A stretch of DNA of 32,316 nucleotides from Clostridiales bacterium (GTDB lineage Bacteria; Bacillota; Clostridia; SK-Y3), in NCBI GenBank assembly GCA_030156665.1, contig JASGMB010000021.1, positions 1 through 32,316 of the forward strand, in the 5' to 3' direction. The notes under the pieces are model-generated. The model did not search any database and was not told the origin of the DNA. It was given only the letters and a program-made list of their open reading frames with translations. Shown here in pieces: positions 8,859 through 16,663 of this stretch (the first letter of the stretch is position 1; each line of letters begins with the position of its first letter). The translations under genes were made by a program, and so were the position numbers.

Positions 8859-10838
8859 TTAATGCTTAGTTCTTTTTAATTCTTGAATCTTATCTCTTAA
8901 GGCTGCCGCTTTTTCAAACTGTAAATCTGCTGCAGCTTGTTTCATCTCTTCAGTTAATTTTGCAATAACTTTTTCTATATTATTACTATTAATTGAATCA
9001 ACTTCTTTACCAACCTGATATTTTATAGTTTCTTCAGCGACTTGTGTCGCTTCAATAATCTCTCTTACTCCCTTTACAATTGTTTTGGGAATAATCCCGT
9101 GTTGTTTATTATAATCCATCTGAAGTTTTCTTCTACGATTTGTTTCACTAATTGCTATTTTCATAGAATCGGTAATGCTATCCGCATACATAATTACTTT
9201 ACCTGCTACATTTCTTGCTGCTCTACCAATAGTTTGAATTAATGATGTTTCAGATCGTAAAAATCCTTCTTTATCCGCATCAAGAATAGCAACCAGTGAC
9301 ACTTCCGGAAGGTCTAAGCCTTCTCTCAAAAGATTTATACCTACTAATACATCAAAAACGCCTAAACGCAAATCACGAATAATTTCCATTCTTTCAATGG
9401 TATGAATATCTGAATGTAAATATTTCACCTTTATATCCATATCTTTCAAATAATCTGTTAAATCTTCCGCCATCTTTTTTGTAAGAGTGGTTACCAACAC
9501 TCTTTCTTTCTTGGCAATCCGTTTGTTAATTTCACTTAACAAGTCGTCAATCTGCCCTTTGACGGGTTTGACGATTACTTCAGGGTCTACTAAACCTGTT
9601 GGTCGAATAATTTGTTCAACTATTTGCGAAGAATGTTGCCGTTCATATTCACCCGGCGTAGCACTTACAAAAATAACCTGATTAATTCTTTCTTCAAATT
9701 CTTCAAAATTCAATGGTCTGTTATCATAGGCAGACGGTAACCTAAACCCATATTCAACCAGTGAATCTTTTCTAGATCTGTCTCCTCCATACATAGCCCT
9801 TACCTGAGGAAGTGTAACATGAGATTCGTCAATTACCATTAAAAAGTCTTTAGGAAAATAATCAAGTAATGTAAATGGAGCACTACCGGGTTCTCTGCCG
9901 CTAATATGTCTGGAATAATTCTCAATTCCTTGACAAAAGCCCACTTCTCTCATCATCTCTATATCATAGTTCGTTCTCTGCATTAATCTTTGTGCTTCTA
10001 CTAGTTTATTCTGACTTTTAAGTTCAGCAACTCTTTCTTCTAATTCTTGTTCAATTGCAATAATTGCTCTTTCCATTTTTTCTTGCGTTGTTACATAGTG
10101 AGATGCAGGGAAAATTGCACAATGTTTCCTAATACCCTTAATTTCTCCCGTAAGGGCGTCAATCTCACTGATCCTTTCTATTTCATCTCCAAAAAACTCA
10201 ATTCTTAATGCATTTTCACTAGAGCTTGCAGGAAATATTTCTACTACATCTCCTCTTACCCTAAATTTACCTCGAACAAAGTTGATATCATTTCGTTCAT
10301 ACTGTATTTCTACCAACTTTTTTAAAACTTGATCTCTATCTTTAATCATTCCGGGACGTAAAGAAACTACAAGATTTTTGTAATCGATAGGGTCTCCAAG
10401 TCCGTAAATACACGACACACTCGCCACAATAATTACATCTCTTCGTTCAAATAATGCTGCAGTGGCAGAGTGCCTAAGTTTATCTATTTCATCATTGATA
10501 GATGCATCTTTTTCTATATACGTATCGGTATGAGGTATATACGCCTCGGGTTGATAGTAATCATAATAACTTACAAAGTATTCAACCGCATTATTTGGAA
10601 AAAATTCTTTAAACTCACTGCATAATTGTGCAGCAAGGGTCTTATTATGTGCCAAAACCAAAGTAGGCTTCTGTACCTGCTGAATAACGTTTGCAATGGT
10701 AAATGTCTTACCTGAACCCGTTACACCTAACAAAGTTTGCCCTCTATGGTTTTTCATTATGCCATTGCTTAACTGTTCGATTGCTTTAGGTTGATCACCC
10801 TGCGGTTTATACTCAGATATTACTTCAAATTTATCCAT
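8859..10838 (-). CDS. uvrB: Excinuclease ABC subunit B (UvrB)
   Basis: The helicase-like subunit that verifies DNA damage and recruits UvrC, 659 residues. Walker A is GVTGSGKT (38-45). The beta-hairpin region with [12 protein letters not shown] follows, then the DESH helicase motif, VSATPGEYE, the C-terminal helicase motifs ([22 protein letters not shown]) and the terminal UVR domain (about 620-655, [15 protein letters not shown]) that contacts UvrA and UvrC. The ATG follows GAGGTGG. It is the first gene of uvrB-uvrA. The promoter upstream is overlapped by a LexA-like palindrome, so DNA-damage induction is likely. Length and motifs are complete. Confidence 0.97.
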   Translation of the reverse strand: MDKFEVISEYKPQGDQPKAIEQLSNGIMKNHRGQTLLGVTGSGKTFTIANVIQQVQKPTLVLAHNKTLAAQLCSEFKEFFPNNAVEYFVSYYDYYQPEAYIPHTDTYIEKDASINDEIDKLRHSATAALFERRDVIIVASVSCIYGLGDPIDYKNLVVSLRPGMIKDRDQVLKKLVEIQYERNDINFVRGKFRVRGDVVEIFPASSSENALRIEFFGDEIERISEIDALTGEIKGIRKHCAIFPASHYVTTQEKMERAIIAIEQELEERVAELKSQNKLVEAQRLMQRTNYDIEMMREVGFCQGIENYSRHISGREPGSAPFTLLDYFPKDFLMVIDESHVTLPQVRAMYGGDRSRKDSLVEYGFRLPSAYDNRPLNFEEFEERINQVIFVSATPGEYERQHSSQIVEQIIRPTGLVDPEVIVKPVKGQIDDLLSEINKRIAKKERVLVTTLTKKMAEDLTDYLKDMDIKVKYLHSDIHTIERMEIIRDLRLGVFDVLVGINLLREGLDLPEVSLVAILDADKEGFLRSETSLIQTIGRAARNVAGKVIMYADSITDSMKIAISETNRRRKLQMDYNKQHGIIPKTIVKGVREIIEATQVAEETIKYQVGKEVDSINSNNIEKVIAKLTEEMKQAAADLQFEKAAALRDKIQELKRTKH

Positions 10839-10864
10839 TTTGCCACCTCACATATTCCTTTGTA

Positions 10865-10892
10865 ATTATATCACAAGTCCTAAAAAAAGCAA
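10865..10892 (-). promoter_or_regulatory. Sigma-A-type promoter of uvrB-uvrA
   Basis: On the minus strand TTGCTT (10892-10887) and TATAAT (10870-10865) are separated by 16 bases, about 27 bases upstream of the uvrB start codon. The -10 is a perfect consensus. Confidence 0.65.
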
Positions 10893-10903
10893 ACATATGT
10901 TTT
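10890..10903 (-). promoter_or_regulatory. LexA (SOS) box candidate
   Basis: The perfect palindrome AAACATATGTTT (10891-10902) resembles the Gram-positive LexA box (GAAC-N4-GTTC core) with A for G at the outer position of each half site. It overlaps the -35 of the uvrB promoter, where LexA would block polymerase. uvrBA is a classical SOS operon in Firmicutes. Confidence 0.55.
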
Positions 10904-10949
10904 TATTGTTTAAAGGTTGGAATCATTGTCTAAAAATATTTTTTTCAAT

Positions 10950-10993
10950 AAAAAAGGCTTCTAAAAGAAGTATTTTATAATGAAGCCTTTTTT
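10950..10993. terminator. Bidirectional terminator hairpin within Element II
   Basis: AAAAAAGGCTTC (10950-10961) and GAAGCCTTTTTT (10982-10993) form a perfect 12-bp stem with a 20-base loop and T-runs for both strands. The right arm with part of the loop is repeated exactly, inverted, at the end of the window. No gene ends immediately beside it, since it lies between the uvrB promoter and Element II's inverted repeat. Confidence 0.7.
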
Positions 10994-11050
10994 GAAATGC
11001 ATTTAACGGAAAGTGTAAAACTAAAGAAAAAATATACTTTTCTATGCGTT
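10950..11050 (-). repeat. Element II, copy A
   Basis: Read on the minus strand it starts TATAACGCATAG, contains an imperfect inverted repeat (AAAGTATA with TACACTTT; CGCAT with ATGCA), then TTTCCGTTA, then the GGCTTC/GAAGCC terminator. A second copy in the opposite orientation begins at 32225 and runs off the window. About 25 consecutive bases around the terminator arm are identical, and the outer arms are similar with matched changes. The element abuts Element I copy 2. Confidence 0.75.
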
Positions 11051-11052
11051 AT

Positions 11053-11142
11053 AATAAGACAATCGCCTTCGTCGAATTGATGTGCCTTTCGACACAAAAA
11101 TTAAGGTAGATTGTCTTGATATTACGCTTCGTTTCATAATAA
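11053..11142 (+). repeat. Element I, copy 2
   Basis: A 90-base copy between ytxC and uvrB, bounded by AATAA at each end. Terminal stem AAGACAATC/GATTGTCTT plus an inner CCTT/AAGG pairing. The interior has GTCGAA and TTCGAC where copy 3 has GGCTAA and TTCGGC. It sits directly against the ytxC terminator hairpin on one side and Element II on the other. Confidence 0.9.
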
Positions 11143-11180
11143 AAAATATGCACTGCGAGATATCTCACAATGCATATTTT
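11143..11180 (-). terminator. ytxC terminator
   Basis: AAAATATGCA and TGCATATTTT frame an inner near-palindrome around GAGATATCTC. On the minus strand it is followed by TTTTTTATTAT, the last bases of which belong to Element I. It lies 15 bases past the ytxC stop codon. Confidence 0.75.
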
Positions 11181-11194
11181 GAGCTCATTATTAT

Positions 11195-12118
11195 TTACTT
11201 TTGTAGATAATCTATTACATTTGCTTGGTTTGTAGTAACATCACTCACTATACAAAGATCACAACCTGGACAAAAAGTAACTTTTCCATAAAAAACATTT
11301 TTTATAGTTTCCATTAATTCTCTATTTTTTATTTTATCTATCATATGAATATAAATTTTATTGGGTGCCAGCGTTATTAATGAACTCACCAGTAAATCAT
11401 CATAATTTATTTCTCCTTCTGAAACTTCATTTATAAAATCCTGAATACATTCATTCGTAATTTCTTTTTTATTTTTGTCTAATAGAATATATCTATTATC
11501 ATAATTTACAAGTACATGTACTATATCAAATTTAGGTTCTTGAATTTCTACAAAATATTTTAATAAGCGAATAAATTCTTTATATTCTTTCTCCATCAGA
11601 TAATCATCTACTGCCTTATCGACTACATCTTCCAACTCTTTAATATATTCTTTTAAGCGAAATGTTACAAAACCATCCAAAATGATTTCATTGGAAGTTT
11701 CAAAAAATTCAATTAATTTTTTTGCAATTATATTTTTCCGTCTCAGTAAAAATAAATTATTAAAAATATTTTTTTCTTCAACCCCAAGGATGTTTGTCAA
11801 TGCAATTTTATATATTTCTCTTCGTTCTCTAGAATTAAAGTAACAATAATTTGAATTAATTATATGACTAATAAATCTTGGTTCATATTTATCTATAATA
11901 TACTGTGATAGAATATTTGCCATATAAATCTTAAAATTATTCAATTTATTTTTTGAATCAATCTTAATCTCTAAAAAATTTACATTATCAGTGTTTTTTT
12001 TTCTCAATTCTAAGGCTACATCTTTTGTTTTTAAGTCTATTAATGCACTATTTATTATATTGTTTATTTCTTCTATTTCATCAGTCACTCCTATGGATAG
12101 GTATTCCATCAAATTCAC
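11195..12118 (-). CDS. ytxC: YtxC-like sporulation-associated protein
   Basis: A soluble protein of about 300 residues with the YtxC-family signature region FVTFRLKEYIKELEDVVDKA followed by YLMEKEYKEFIRLLKYFV (roughly residues 150-190). The family is widespread in spore-formers and named a putative sporulation protein; its biochemical role is not known. The C-terminal segment TFCPGCDLC contains a Cys-x2-Cys-x2-Cys cluster that might bind metal. The GTG at 12118 sits on top of the AAGGGA ribosome binding site; ATG at 12109 (MEYLSIG) or TTG at 12112 is a more likely start. It is followed by its own terminator. In Bacillus the homologue lies near thrS; here it does not. Confidence 0.8.
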   Translation of the reverse strand: MNLMEYLSIGVTDEIEEINNIINSALIDLKTKDVALELRKKNTDNVNFLEIKIDSKNKLNNFKIYMANILSQYIIDKYEPRFISHIINSNYCYFNSRERREIYKIALTNILGVEEKNIFNNLFLLRRKNIIAKKLIEFFETSNEIILDGFVTFRLKEYIKELEDVVDKAVDDYLMEKEYKEFIRLLKYFVEIQEPKFDIVHVLVNYDNRYILLDKNKKEITNECIQDFINEVSEGEINYDDLLVSSLITLAPNKIYIHMIDKIKNRELMETIKNVFYGKVTFCPGCDLCIVSDVTTNQANVIDYLQK

Positions 12119-12220
12119 ATCCCTTCAAGTGTATTATATGATTAAGTACATTGTTGTATGCAGTATCGTATAATTCCTATAAAACCCAATTTATAATGCA
12201 TAATATAATTTCTTTTTTAC

Positions 12221-12976
12221 TTAATATACCAATATAGGTACGATTGAACCTATATCTATTACTTGCTGTTCACCTAAATTAACCACGTGTACATTATAAT
12301 TACTACAGAATTTAATAATATCTGCATAATTCGGATGAGTGTCTAACCGTCCCGAAACTGCTAATAGGTTTTTTGAAATTAATCCGGTTGCTCCGCCAAT
12401 AAATCCGTAATCTAGGCCAGGTAACAATATATGCCCGGGCTCAATTAACAATACATCAATATTATAATTATCAGCAGCCTTTGCAATTCCTTTATCTGAA
12501 GTAATAATTGCTTGATGATTTACAATGCACGTTGAACATTTTGTGTAACCTTGTTTAACATTAATTATTTTAATATTAAGCTGTTCAAAATATTCTCTAA
12601 TCATAGGATCTGTATATTTTACATTATGGAATGCAAAATTATCTATTCTTGCTACATTATATGCAATATTTTCAGGGTAGTTACTTTTTAAAATACTTTT
12701 GCCTTTTATTAATTTAAAATTTAACGGCTTCAATTTTGAGTAAATAAATTCATATATATCTGGTGCTACAATTAAAACGTCATTACCTATTGGGTGTATA
12801 AGCATATCAGGATGGCAGGATACCGCAGGGTATAATCCATTTGAAACCGATGTAAGTACCGGTGTTATCCCTAAATTTTTTAAAGTAAATAATATTTTAG
12901 ATGATATTCTCCCGTCTATAATTACATGACTTACTTTTCTTTCCGGAATAAACGGATTTGCAATAAATCTCGACAT
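12221..12976 (-). CDS. DUF6873-type protein, predicted amidinotransferase-like (GME) fold
   Basis: A 251-residue soluble protein that I place with the DUF6873 family of the guanidino-modifying enzyme (GME) fold. This is from recall of the family pattern rather than a search. Visible features are a conserved N-terminal FIANPFIPERKVSHVIID, repeated beta-alpha units with ITPVLT, YPAVSCHPDMLIHP, KCSTCIVNHQAIITSDKGIAKA, EPGHILLPGLDYGFIGGATG and a C-terminal VNLGEQQVIDIGSIVPI. Conserved His, Asp and Cys residues fall where catalytic residues of the fold occur (HPD, CSTC, GHILL). The ATG follows AAGGAGAG. It lies 76 bases behind the efflux permease with no clear terminator between, so co-transcription is possible. 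The substrate is unknown. Confidence 0.65.
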   Translation of the reverse strand: MSRFIANPFIPERKVSHVIIDGRISSKILFTLKNLGITPVLTSVSNGLYPAVSCHPDMLIHPIGNDVLIVAPDIYEFIYSKLKPLNFKLIKGKSILKSNYPENIAYNVARIDNFAFHNVKYTDPMIREYFEQLNIKIINVKQGYTKCSTCIVNHQAIITSDKGIAKAADNYNIDVLLIEPGHILLPGLDYGFIGGATGLISKNLLAVSGRLDTHPNYADIIKFCSNYNVHVVNLGEQQVIDIGSIVPILVY

Positions 12977-13052
12977 TATATACGCTCTCCTTATCGTTAA
13001 GAATGATTATTTCTATTTCTAATTGTTCTTGTTAAATTCAAATGATCTATTC

Positions 13053-14255
13053 TTATTCATATCTCAATGCTTCTATTGGGTCCAGATTAGCTGCTTTCCA
13101 AGCCGGATAAACACCAAAAATTAAACCAATAAAACCGGAAAATAACACTGCTATCAATATGATAGTACCGGAAATATTAAAAGGTAAACCAGAAAAATAT
13201 GATATTATCCATGCAAAAACTACTCCTGTTACTATTCCTATGATGCCACCAATAATAGTTAAAATGATTGCTTCAATTAAAAATTGAATAAGAATATCCT
13301 TTTTTCTGGCACCTACTGCCTTTCTAATTCCAATTTCTCTTGTTCTTTCATTAACAGAAACAAGCATAATGTTCATTATTCCTATTCCGCCTACCATTAA
13401 TGAAATAGTTCCTATTGTACCTACAATAAAAGTAAGAATATTTATCACCTTATTCACTTGCTCTTTTTGCTTAACCATATTTTCAACATAATATTTATCC
13501 TTATTATGATGCTTTCTTTCTAAAAATCTTACTACTTTTATACCTATATCTTCAAGGTTTTCTTGTTTATCAACTTTAATAGAAATTTGATCTACACTAT
13601 TCGTATTATATATTTTTTGTACAGTCGTAATAGGCATATAAATAAAGGCAGGAATTTGTTCTCCCAATATATTTGCAAAAATCTCATTGGTATTTTTAAT
13701 AACACCTACAACTGTTAAAACAATTGTATCTTCTTTTGCTGTGAGCCTTAATCGCCTTCCTACAGCGTTTTCTCTATGAAATAATTTTTTCGCTAAAATA
13801 TTATCAATTAATACAACATTTCGACTTGTAAGGGTATCTGTTTGATTTATTGATCTACCATGAAGTATTTGCAAAGAAAAAATATCTCTAAAATCTTTAT
13901 TGATTCCCCATATATAAACTTCCCTGTTTCTATTATTGCGTTTAACAATTCCAAAGCCATTAAAAACAGGTACGACACTTTTAACTTGGGAAATATACTT
14001 TTTTATATATTCACTATCGTCAATTTTTAACGTATCATTAGCTAACATTTCACCGGATTTAATTTTTATATTGATTCCGTTTATTCCTAATTTATCCAAT
14101 TCACCCAAAATAGCACTTTGCCCACTTTTCCCAACAGATACAATGGTGATAACAGAAGAAATTCCTATCACAATACCTAATATAGTGAGTAAAGTTCTTA
14201 ACTTATTTGAAAAAGTAATATGTATTGATATTGTAATATATTCAATTAAATTCAT
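13053..14255 (-). CDS. ABC transporter permease, MacB/FtsX type
   Basis: A 400-residue permease with one N-terminal membrane helix (about 20-42), a large extracytoplasmic MacB-type domain (about 45-270) and three C-terminal helices with the FtsX-family segments MLVSVNERTREIGIRKAVGA and FGVYPAWKAANLDPIEALRYE. It would export peptides, lipids or antibiotics together with an ATPase and the adaptor encoded just upstream. It overlaps the adaptor stop codon by one base (TAATG), with AAGGTGAG as ribosome binding site, so the two are co-translated. No ATP-binding subunit gene lies in this unit; the nearest one upstream is a wreck. The pair must either borrow an ATPase from elsewhere or be non-functional. 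Confidence 0.9.
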   Translation of the reverse strand: MNLIEYITISIHITFSNKLRTLLTILGIVIGISSVITIVSVGKSGQSAILGELDKLGINGINIKIKSGEMLANDTLKIDDSEYIKKYISQVKSVVPVFNGFGIVKRNNRNREVYIWGINKDFRDIFSLQILHGRSINQTDTLTSRNVVLIDNILAKKLFHRENAVGRRLRLTAKEDTIVLTVVGVIKNTNEIFANILGEQIPAFIYMPITTVQKIYNTNSVDQISIKVDKQENLEDIGIKVVRFLERKHHNKDKYYVENMVKQKEQVNKVINILTFIVGTIGTISLMVGGIGIMNIMLVSVNERTREIGIRKAVGARKKDILIQFLIEAIILTIIGGIIGIVTGVVFAWIISYFSGLPFNISGTIILIAVLFSGFIGLIFGVYPAWKAANLDPIEALRYE

Positions 14256-15394
14256 TATATCTCACCTTTTTTAACGGTTGTTATTCTAACTTTTGAACCG
14301 TCTTTAATTTCCGGGGGTGGATTTAATATTACTTTCTCTCCCTTGGTTAATCCTTTAATAATCTCAATTTCCAGTTCTAACTCTGCACCAGTCTTGACTT
14401 TTCTTTTATAAGCTCTATTATTCTTAACAACATATACGATATCATTATTTTCTTCATCCTGTACTACAGCTTCATAGGGCAAAATTAACGTGTTGTCTTT
14501 AGCATCTGTTATAATCTTTACCTGTGCAGAATAACCAGGTTTTAATAATGTATCCTCGTCAATAATATCTACAATAACTTCTATAATTGTTTCGGTATTT
14601 TGGCCTGAAGAAATTTGTTTTGCAATAGGAGAAATTTTTTTTACTTTCCCTAAATAACACATACCTTCAAAAGCGTCTCCAGTTATTTCTACCTTTTGTC
14701 CCTCTTTAATTTGTGAAATGTAGTATTCTCCAATATTTGCCTTTACCTGTAAACGACTTATATCCGAAACCGTTATAATTGGTTTTAATGAATCAACAAC
14801 TGATCCCTTGTTTGCATTAATTTCGGTGACAATACCCGATATGGGACTTACAAGTACTTTTGGGTACTGCTGTAATTTACGTTCAAGCTCTTGCACTTTT
14901 AACTTAGCAAGCTGCATTTTTTTTTGATAAACTGCAGCTATATCTTTATCCAAGTATGTAGCTGTTTCATCTTCATTCCATACTTTTTGAACATTTTTTA
15001 TGTAATCTTCTTTTTTCTCATCATACACTTTAGCATTGTAAACTTCTTTTACTATTTTTTCAAATTTTAATTGTTCTATTTCTAAATTTGTTTTTGCCTG
15101 CTCAAGCTGTAATTCCAAATCTTGAAAGTCCAATTCAGCTAAAGGCTGGCCCTTATTTACCTTCTCACCTTCTTTTACATAAATAGTATGAATTCTTACA
15201 GGAATTTCTACAAATAGGTCTTTTTTAGCTATTTCTTCTATTTTTCCATTACTGGTAACACTGGATACAATTCCAGTTTCCTGAACTGAATAAACCTTTA
15301 CATCAATCATTTCACTAACATCTCTATAATGTAAAATTAACATAGTAAATACAATGAATGCTGTAGCTACTAATGTAATAGAAATTTTTTTCAA
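14255..15394 (-). CDS. Efflux adaptor, HlyD/MacA (membrane fusion protein) family
   Basis: A protein of about 379 residues: an N-terminal membrane anchor, a lipoyl-like half motif (EGEKVNKGQPLAELDFQDLE), a long coiled-coil hairpin (about 105-190, LEQAKTNLEIEQLKF to LKVQELERKLQQ), the second lipoyl half (VLVSPISGIVTEINANKGS), a beta-barrel (IGEYYISQIKEGQKVEITGD) and a membrane-proximal domain (LKPGYSAQVKIITDA, ALILPYEAV-like). It links the permease to the cell exterior in MacAB-type pumps. I chose the TTG at 15394, eight bases past GGAG; the in-frame GTGs at 15403 and 15400 overlap or touch that ribosome binding site. Its C-terminal domain resembles the adaptor fragment at 15967-16236, so the two cassettes are paralogous. 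Confidence 0.88.
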   Translation of the reverse strand: MKKISITLVATAFIVFTMLILHYRDVSEMIDVKVYSVQETGIVSSVTSNGKIEEIAKKDLFVEIPVRIHTIYVKEGEKVNKGQPLAELDFQDLELQLEQAKTNLEIEQLKFEKIVKEVYNAKVYDEKKEDYIKNVQKVWNEDETATYLDKDIAAVYQKKMQLAKLKVQELERKLQQYPKVLVSPISGIVTEINANKGSVVDSLKPIITVSDISRLQVKANIGEYYISQIKEGQKVEITGDAFEGMCYLGKVKKISPIAKQISSGQNTETIIEVIVDIIDEDTLLKPGYSAQVKIITDAKDNTLILPYEAVVQDEENNDIVYVVKNNRAYKRKVKTGAELELEIEIIKGLTKGEKVILNPPPEIKDGSKVRITTVKKGEI

Positions 15395-15440
15395 AATCAC
15401 CACTCCTTTAGCTTTTATTATCTGTAAAAGTAAAAAAAAT

Positions 15441-15473
15441 AAACTCTAAAAAGGTGTTCTCTTTTTAGAGTTT
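15441..15473 (-). terminator. Intrinsic terminator of the decayed efflux cassette
   Basis: AAACTCTAAAAA and TTTTTAGAGTTT form a perfect 12-bp stem with a 9-base loop. On the minus strand it is followed by ATTTTTTTTAC. It lies between the permease remnant and the intact adaptor gene, so it ended the older operon and isolates the intact pair. Confidence 0.85.
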
Positions 15474-15506
15474 ATGCTAATATTTTTTATTCTCAAGGTT
15501 ATTATG

Positions 15507-15550
15507 TTATTCCTATCTTAATGCTTCTAGCGATAAAATTTAAATCCAAC
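15507..15550 (-). pseudogene. 3-prime end remnant of an ABC permease gene
   Basis: On the minus strand a 21-base stretch ending at 15507 matches the last codons of the intact permease at 19 of 21 positions. Both encode the MacB-type ending EALRYE-stop, but here the Tyr codon TAT has become TAG and a few bases are inserted just before it. Immediately upstream the sequence reads like LDLNFI, equivalent to the intact NLDPI. Nothing else of this permease remains. It lies between the ATPase remnant and a good terminator, where a permease gene would end. Confidence 0.6.
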
Positions 15551-15571
15551 CCTTCCTTTCTAAAGTGATTA

Positions 15572-15906
15572 TTACATAACCTGTTCTTGTATATTCACCA
15601 ATTTGTTTATCATTTCTGTGGCTTGTATAGGCTTTTTTACTTTCTCATCTTTCACTAAAAAACCATCACAAAAAGTAATGATTCTTCTAGTATGCATGGC
15701 TATATCCGATTCATGAGTAACTAAAATAATGGTAACACCTTCTCTATTCAAGCTTTGAAAAATAGCCATGATCTCCTCACCAGAACGACTATCCAAATTT
15801 CCCGTTGGCTCATCAGCCAAAATAAATGCAGATTTATGCCTTTTAAAGCTTTTACTTCTATATTACCATTTTTGTATATTTTATCCAAACTATTTATTTT
15901 TATCAT
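15572..15906 (-). pseudogene. ABC transporter ATPase (MacB/LolD type), internally deleted
   Basis: The first 27 codons (ATG at 15906, MIKINSLDKIYKNGNIEVKA then LKGINL) are typical of a MacB/LolD-type ATPase N-terminus. Near 15825-15832 the reading frame jumps directly into the Walker B region in another frame, which then runs LADEPTGNLDSRSGEE, TIILVTHESDIA and on to a natural stop at 15572. Walker A, the Q-loop and the LSGGQ signature are missing, roughly 125 codons, and the deletion is out of frame. No functional ATPase can be made. An open frame of 82 codons from 15820 remains but encodes only the C-terminal part. It would have been the motor for the neighbouring efflux cassette. Confidence 0.85.
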
Positions 15907-15966
15907 CTCTACACCTTACTTACTTTTATTATTCTCAATTGGTTTAATTTTTGTGTCATTCTTAAT

Positions 15967-16236
15967 TTACTCTTTGACTGTCTCTATAATAATATTAGCA
16001 TCAATAATCTTAGCATCTATCGAAAATCCAGGTTTTATGTATGCAGCTCTATCTACCACTTCTATTACTACTTCCACCACAGTTTCTTCTCTTACCATTT
16101 CACTCATCAAATTCATTTGAATATCGTAGTTATTTTTATTCAGTTTTTTCAATGTATTTTGTGCAATTTGCAGTTTAATCAAAGTAATGTTTCGTTCTTC
16201 TTTTATTCCATCCAGTGCTGATCTTAAATATATATG
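15967..16236 (-). pseudogene. Efflux adaptor remnant (HlyD/MacA family)
   Basis: An open frame of 89 codons without a proper start, preceded by an in-frame TAG at 16237-16239. It joins a coiled-coil-like segment (LRSALDGIKEERNI, KLQIAQNTLKKLNK) straight to a membrane-proximal segment (ETVVEVVIEVVDRAAYIKPG, then FSIDAKIID). The latter matches the intact adaptor's ETIIEVIVDIIDEDTLLKPG region. The N-terminal anchor, the lipoyl domain and the barrel are gone. Position and order (adaptor, ATPase, permease) show that it belongs to the same dead cassette as the two remnants downstream. Confidence 0.75.
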
Positions 16237-16345
16237 CTAAAACTTGATATTTGTTTAACATTTTTTATTTTATTCACATTTTTCCCAGCACTACATATTA
16301 TATTATTGAAAGTAGTCAAATAAAGATTATTTTCACTTTTGTAAT

Positions 16346-16411
16346 CAACAAATAGTAAATTTTACTATTTGTTGTTGAAATAAGCCGTGAATAGCTTATG
16401 CTATTCACGGC
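16346..16411. terminator. Two tandem hairpins, the second terminator-like
   Basis: Hairpin one is CAACAAATAGTAA/TTACTATTTGTTG (16346-16374, 13 bp, 3-base loop). Hairpin two is GCCGTGAATAGC/GCTATTCACGGC (16384-16411, 12 bp, 4-base loop), followed by AGTTTTATTT on the plus strand and TTATTTC on the minus. No intact gene ends here on either strand, so these may be left over from a lost gene or may insulate the decayed cassette. The rest of 16237-16519 shows nothing I can name. Confidence 0.6.
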
Positions 16412-16519
16412 AGTTTTATTTCCTTAAATGATAAATCCACTCTAATGTTCAAAGAAAAGCTAAAATGAATTTGTATGAATTATTAGAATGGGGAAAAAAT
16501 AAGTATTGGAGGTGATGTT

Positions 16520-16663
16520 ATGACGAATATTAACTGTACATCCAATTGTGTATATCAAAAAGATGGTAAATGTCACTTAGATAGCGTCACCATAGTATCA
16601 AATACAATAAACAACTCCTGTGTATACTTCACTGAAAAAAGCGAAAGAACTGCTAAAAAATAA
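16520..16663 (+). CDS. Small cysteine-rich protein (47 residues)
   Basis: ATG with a strong GGAGGTGATGTT upstream opens a 47-codon frame. Cysteines at 6, 10, 18 and 34 are arranged as Cys-x3-Cys-x7-Cys-x15-Cys in the pattern NINCTSNCVYQKDGKCHLD...SCVYF, suggesting a small zinc- or metal-binding protein. Proteins of this type are common in Clostridia and are often labelled, without basis, as hydroxymyristoyl-ACP dehydratase. The function is unknown. Its TAA stop codon coincides with the first bases of Element I copy 3, so the repeat may have supplied the present C-terminus and stop. The tail EKSERTAKK is lysine-rich and may be partly insertion-derived. Confidence 0.75.
   Translation: MTNINCTSNCVYQKDGKCHLDSVTIVSNTINNSCVYFTEKSERTAKK

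Noticed and set aside
15755-16120. 121-codon plus-strand frame
   Set aside because: It lies antisense across the ATPase and adaptor remnants, whose minus-strand frames show clear family motifs.
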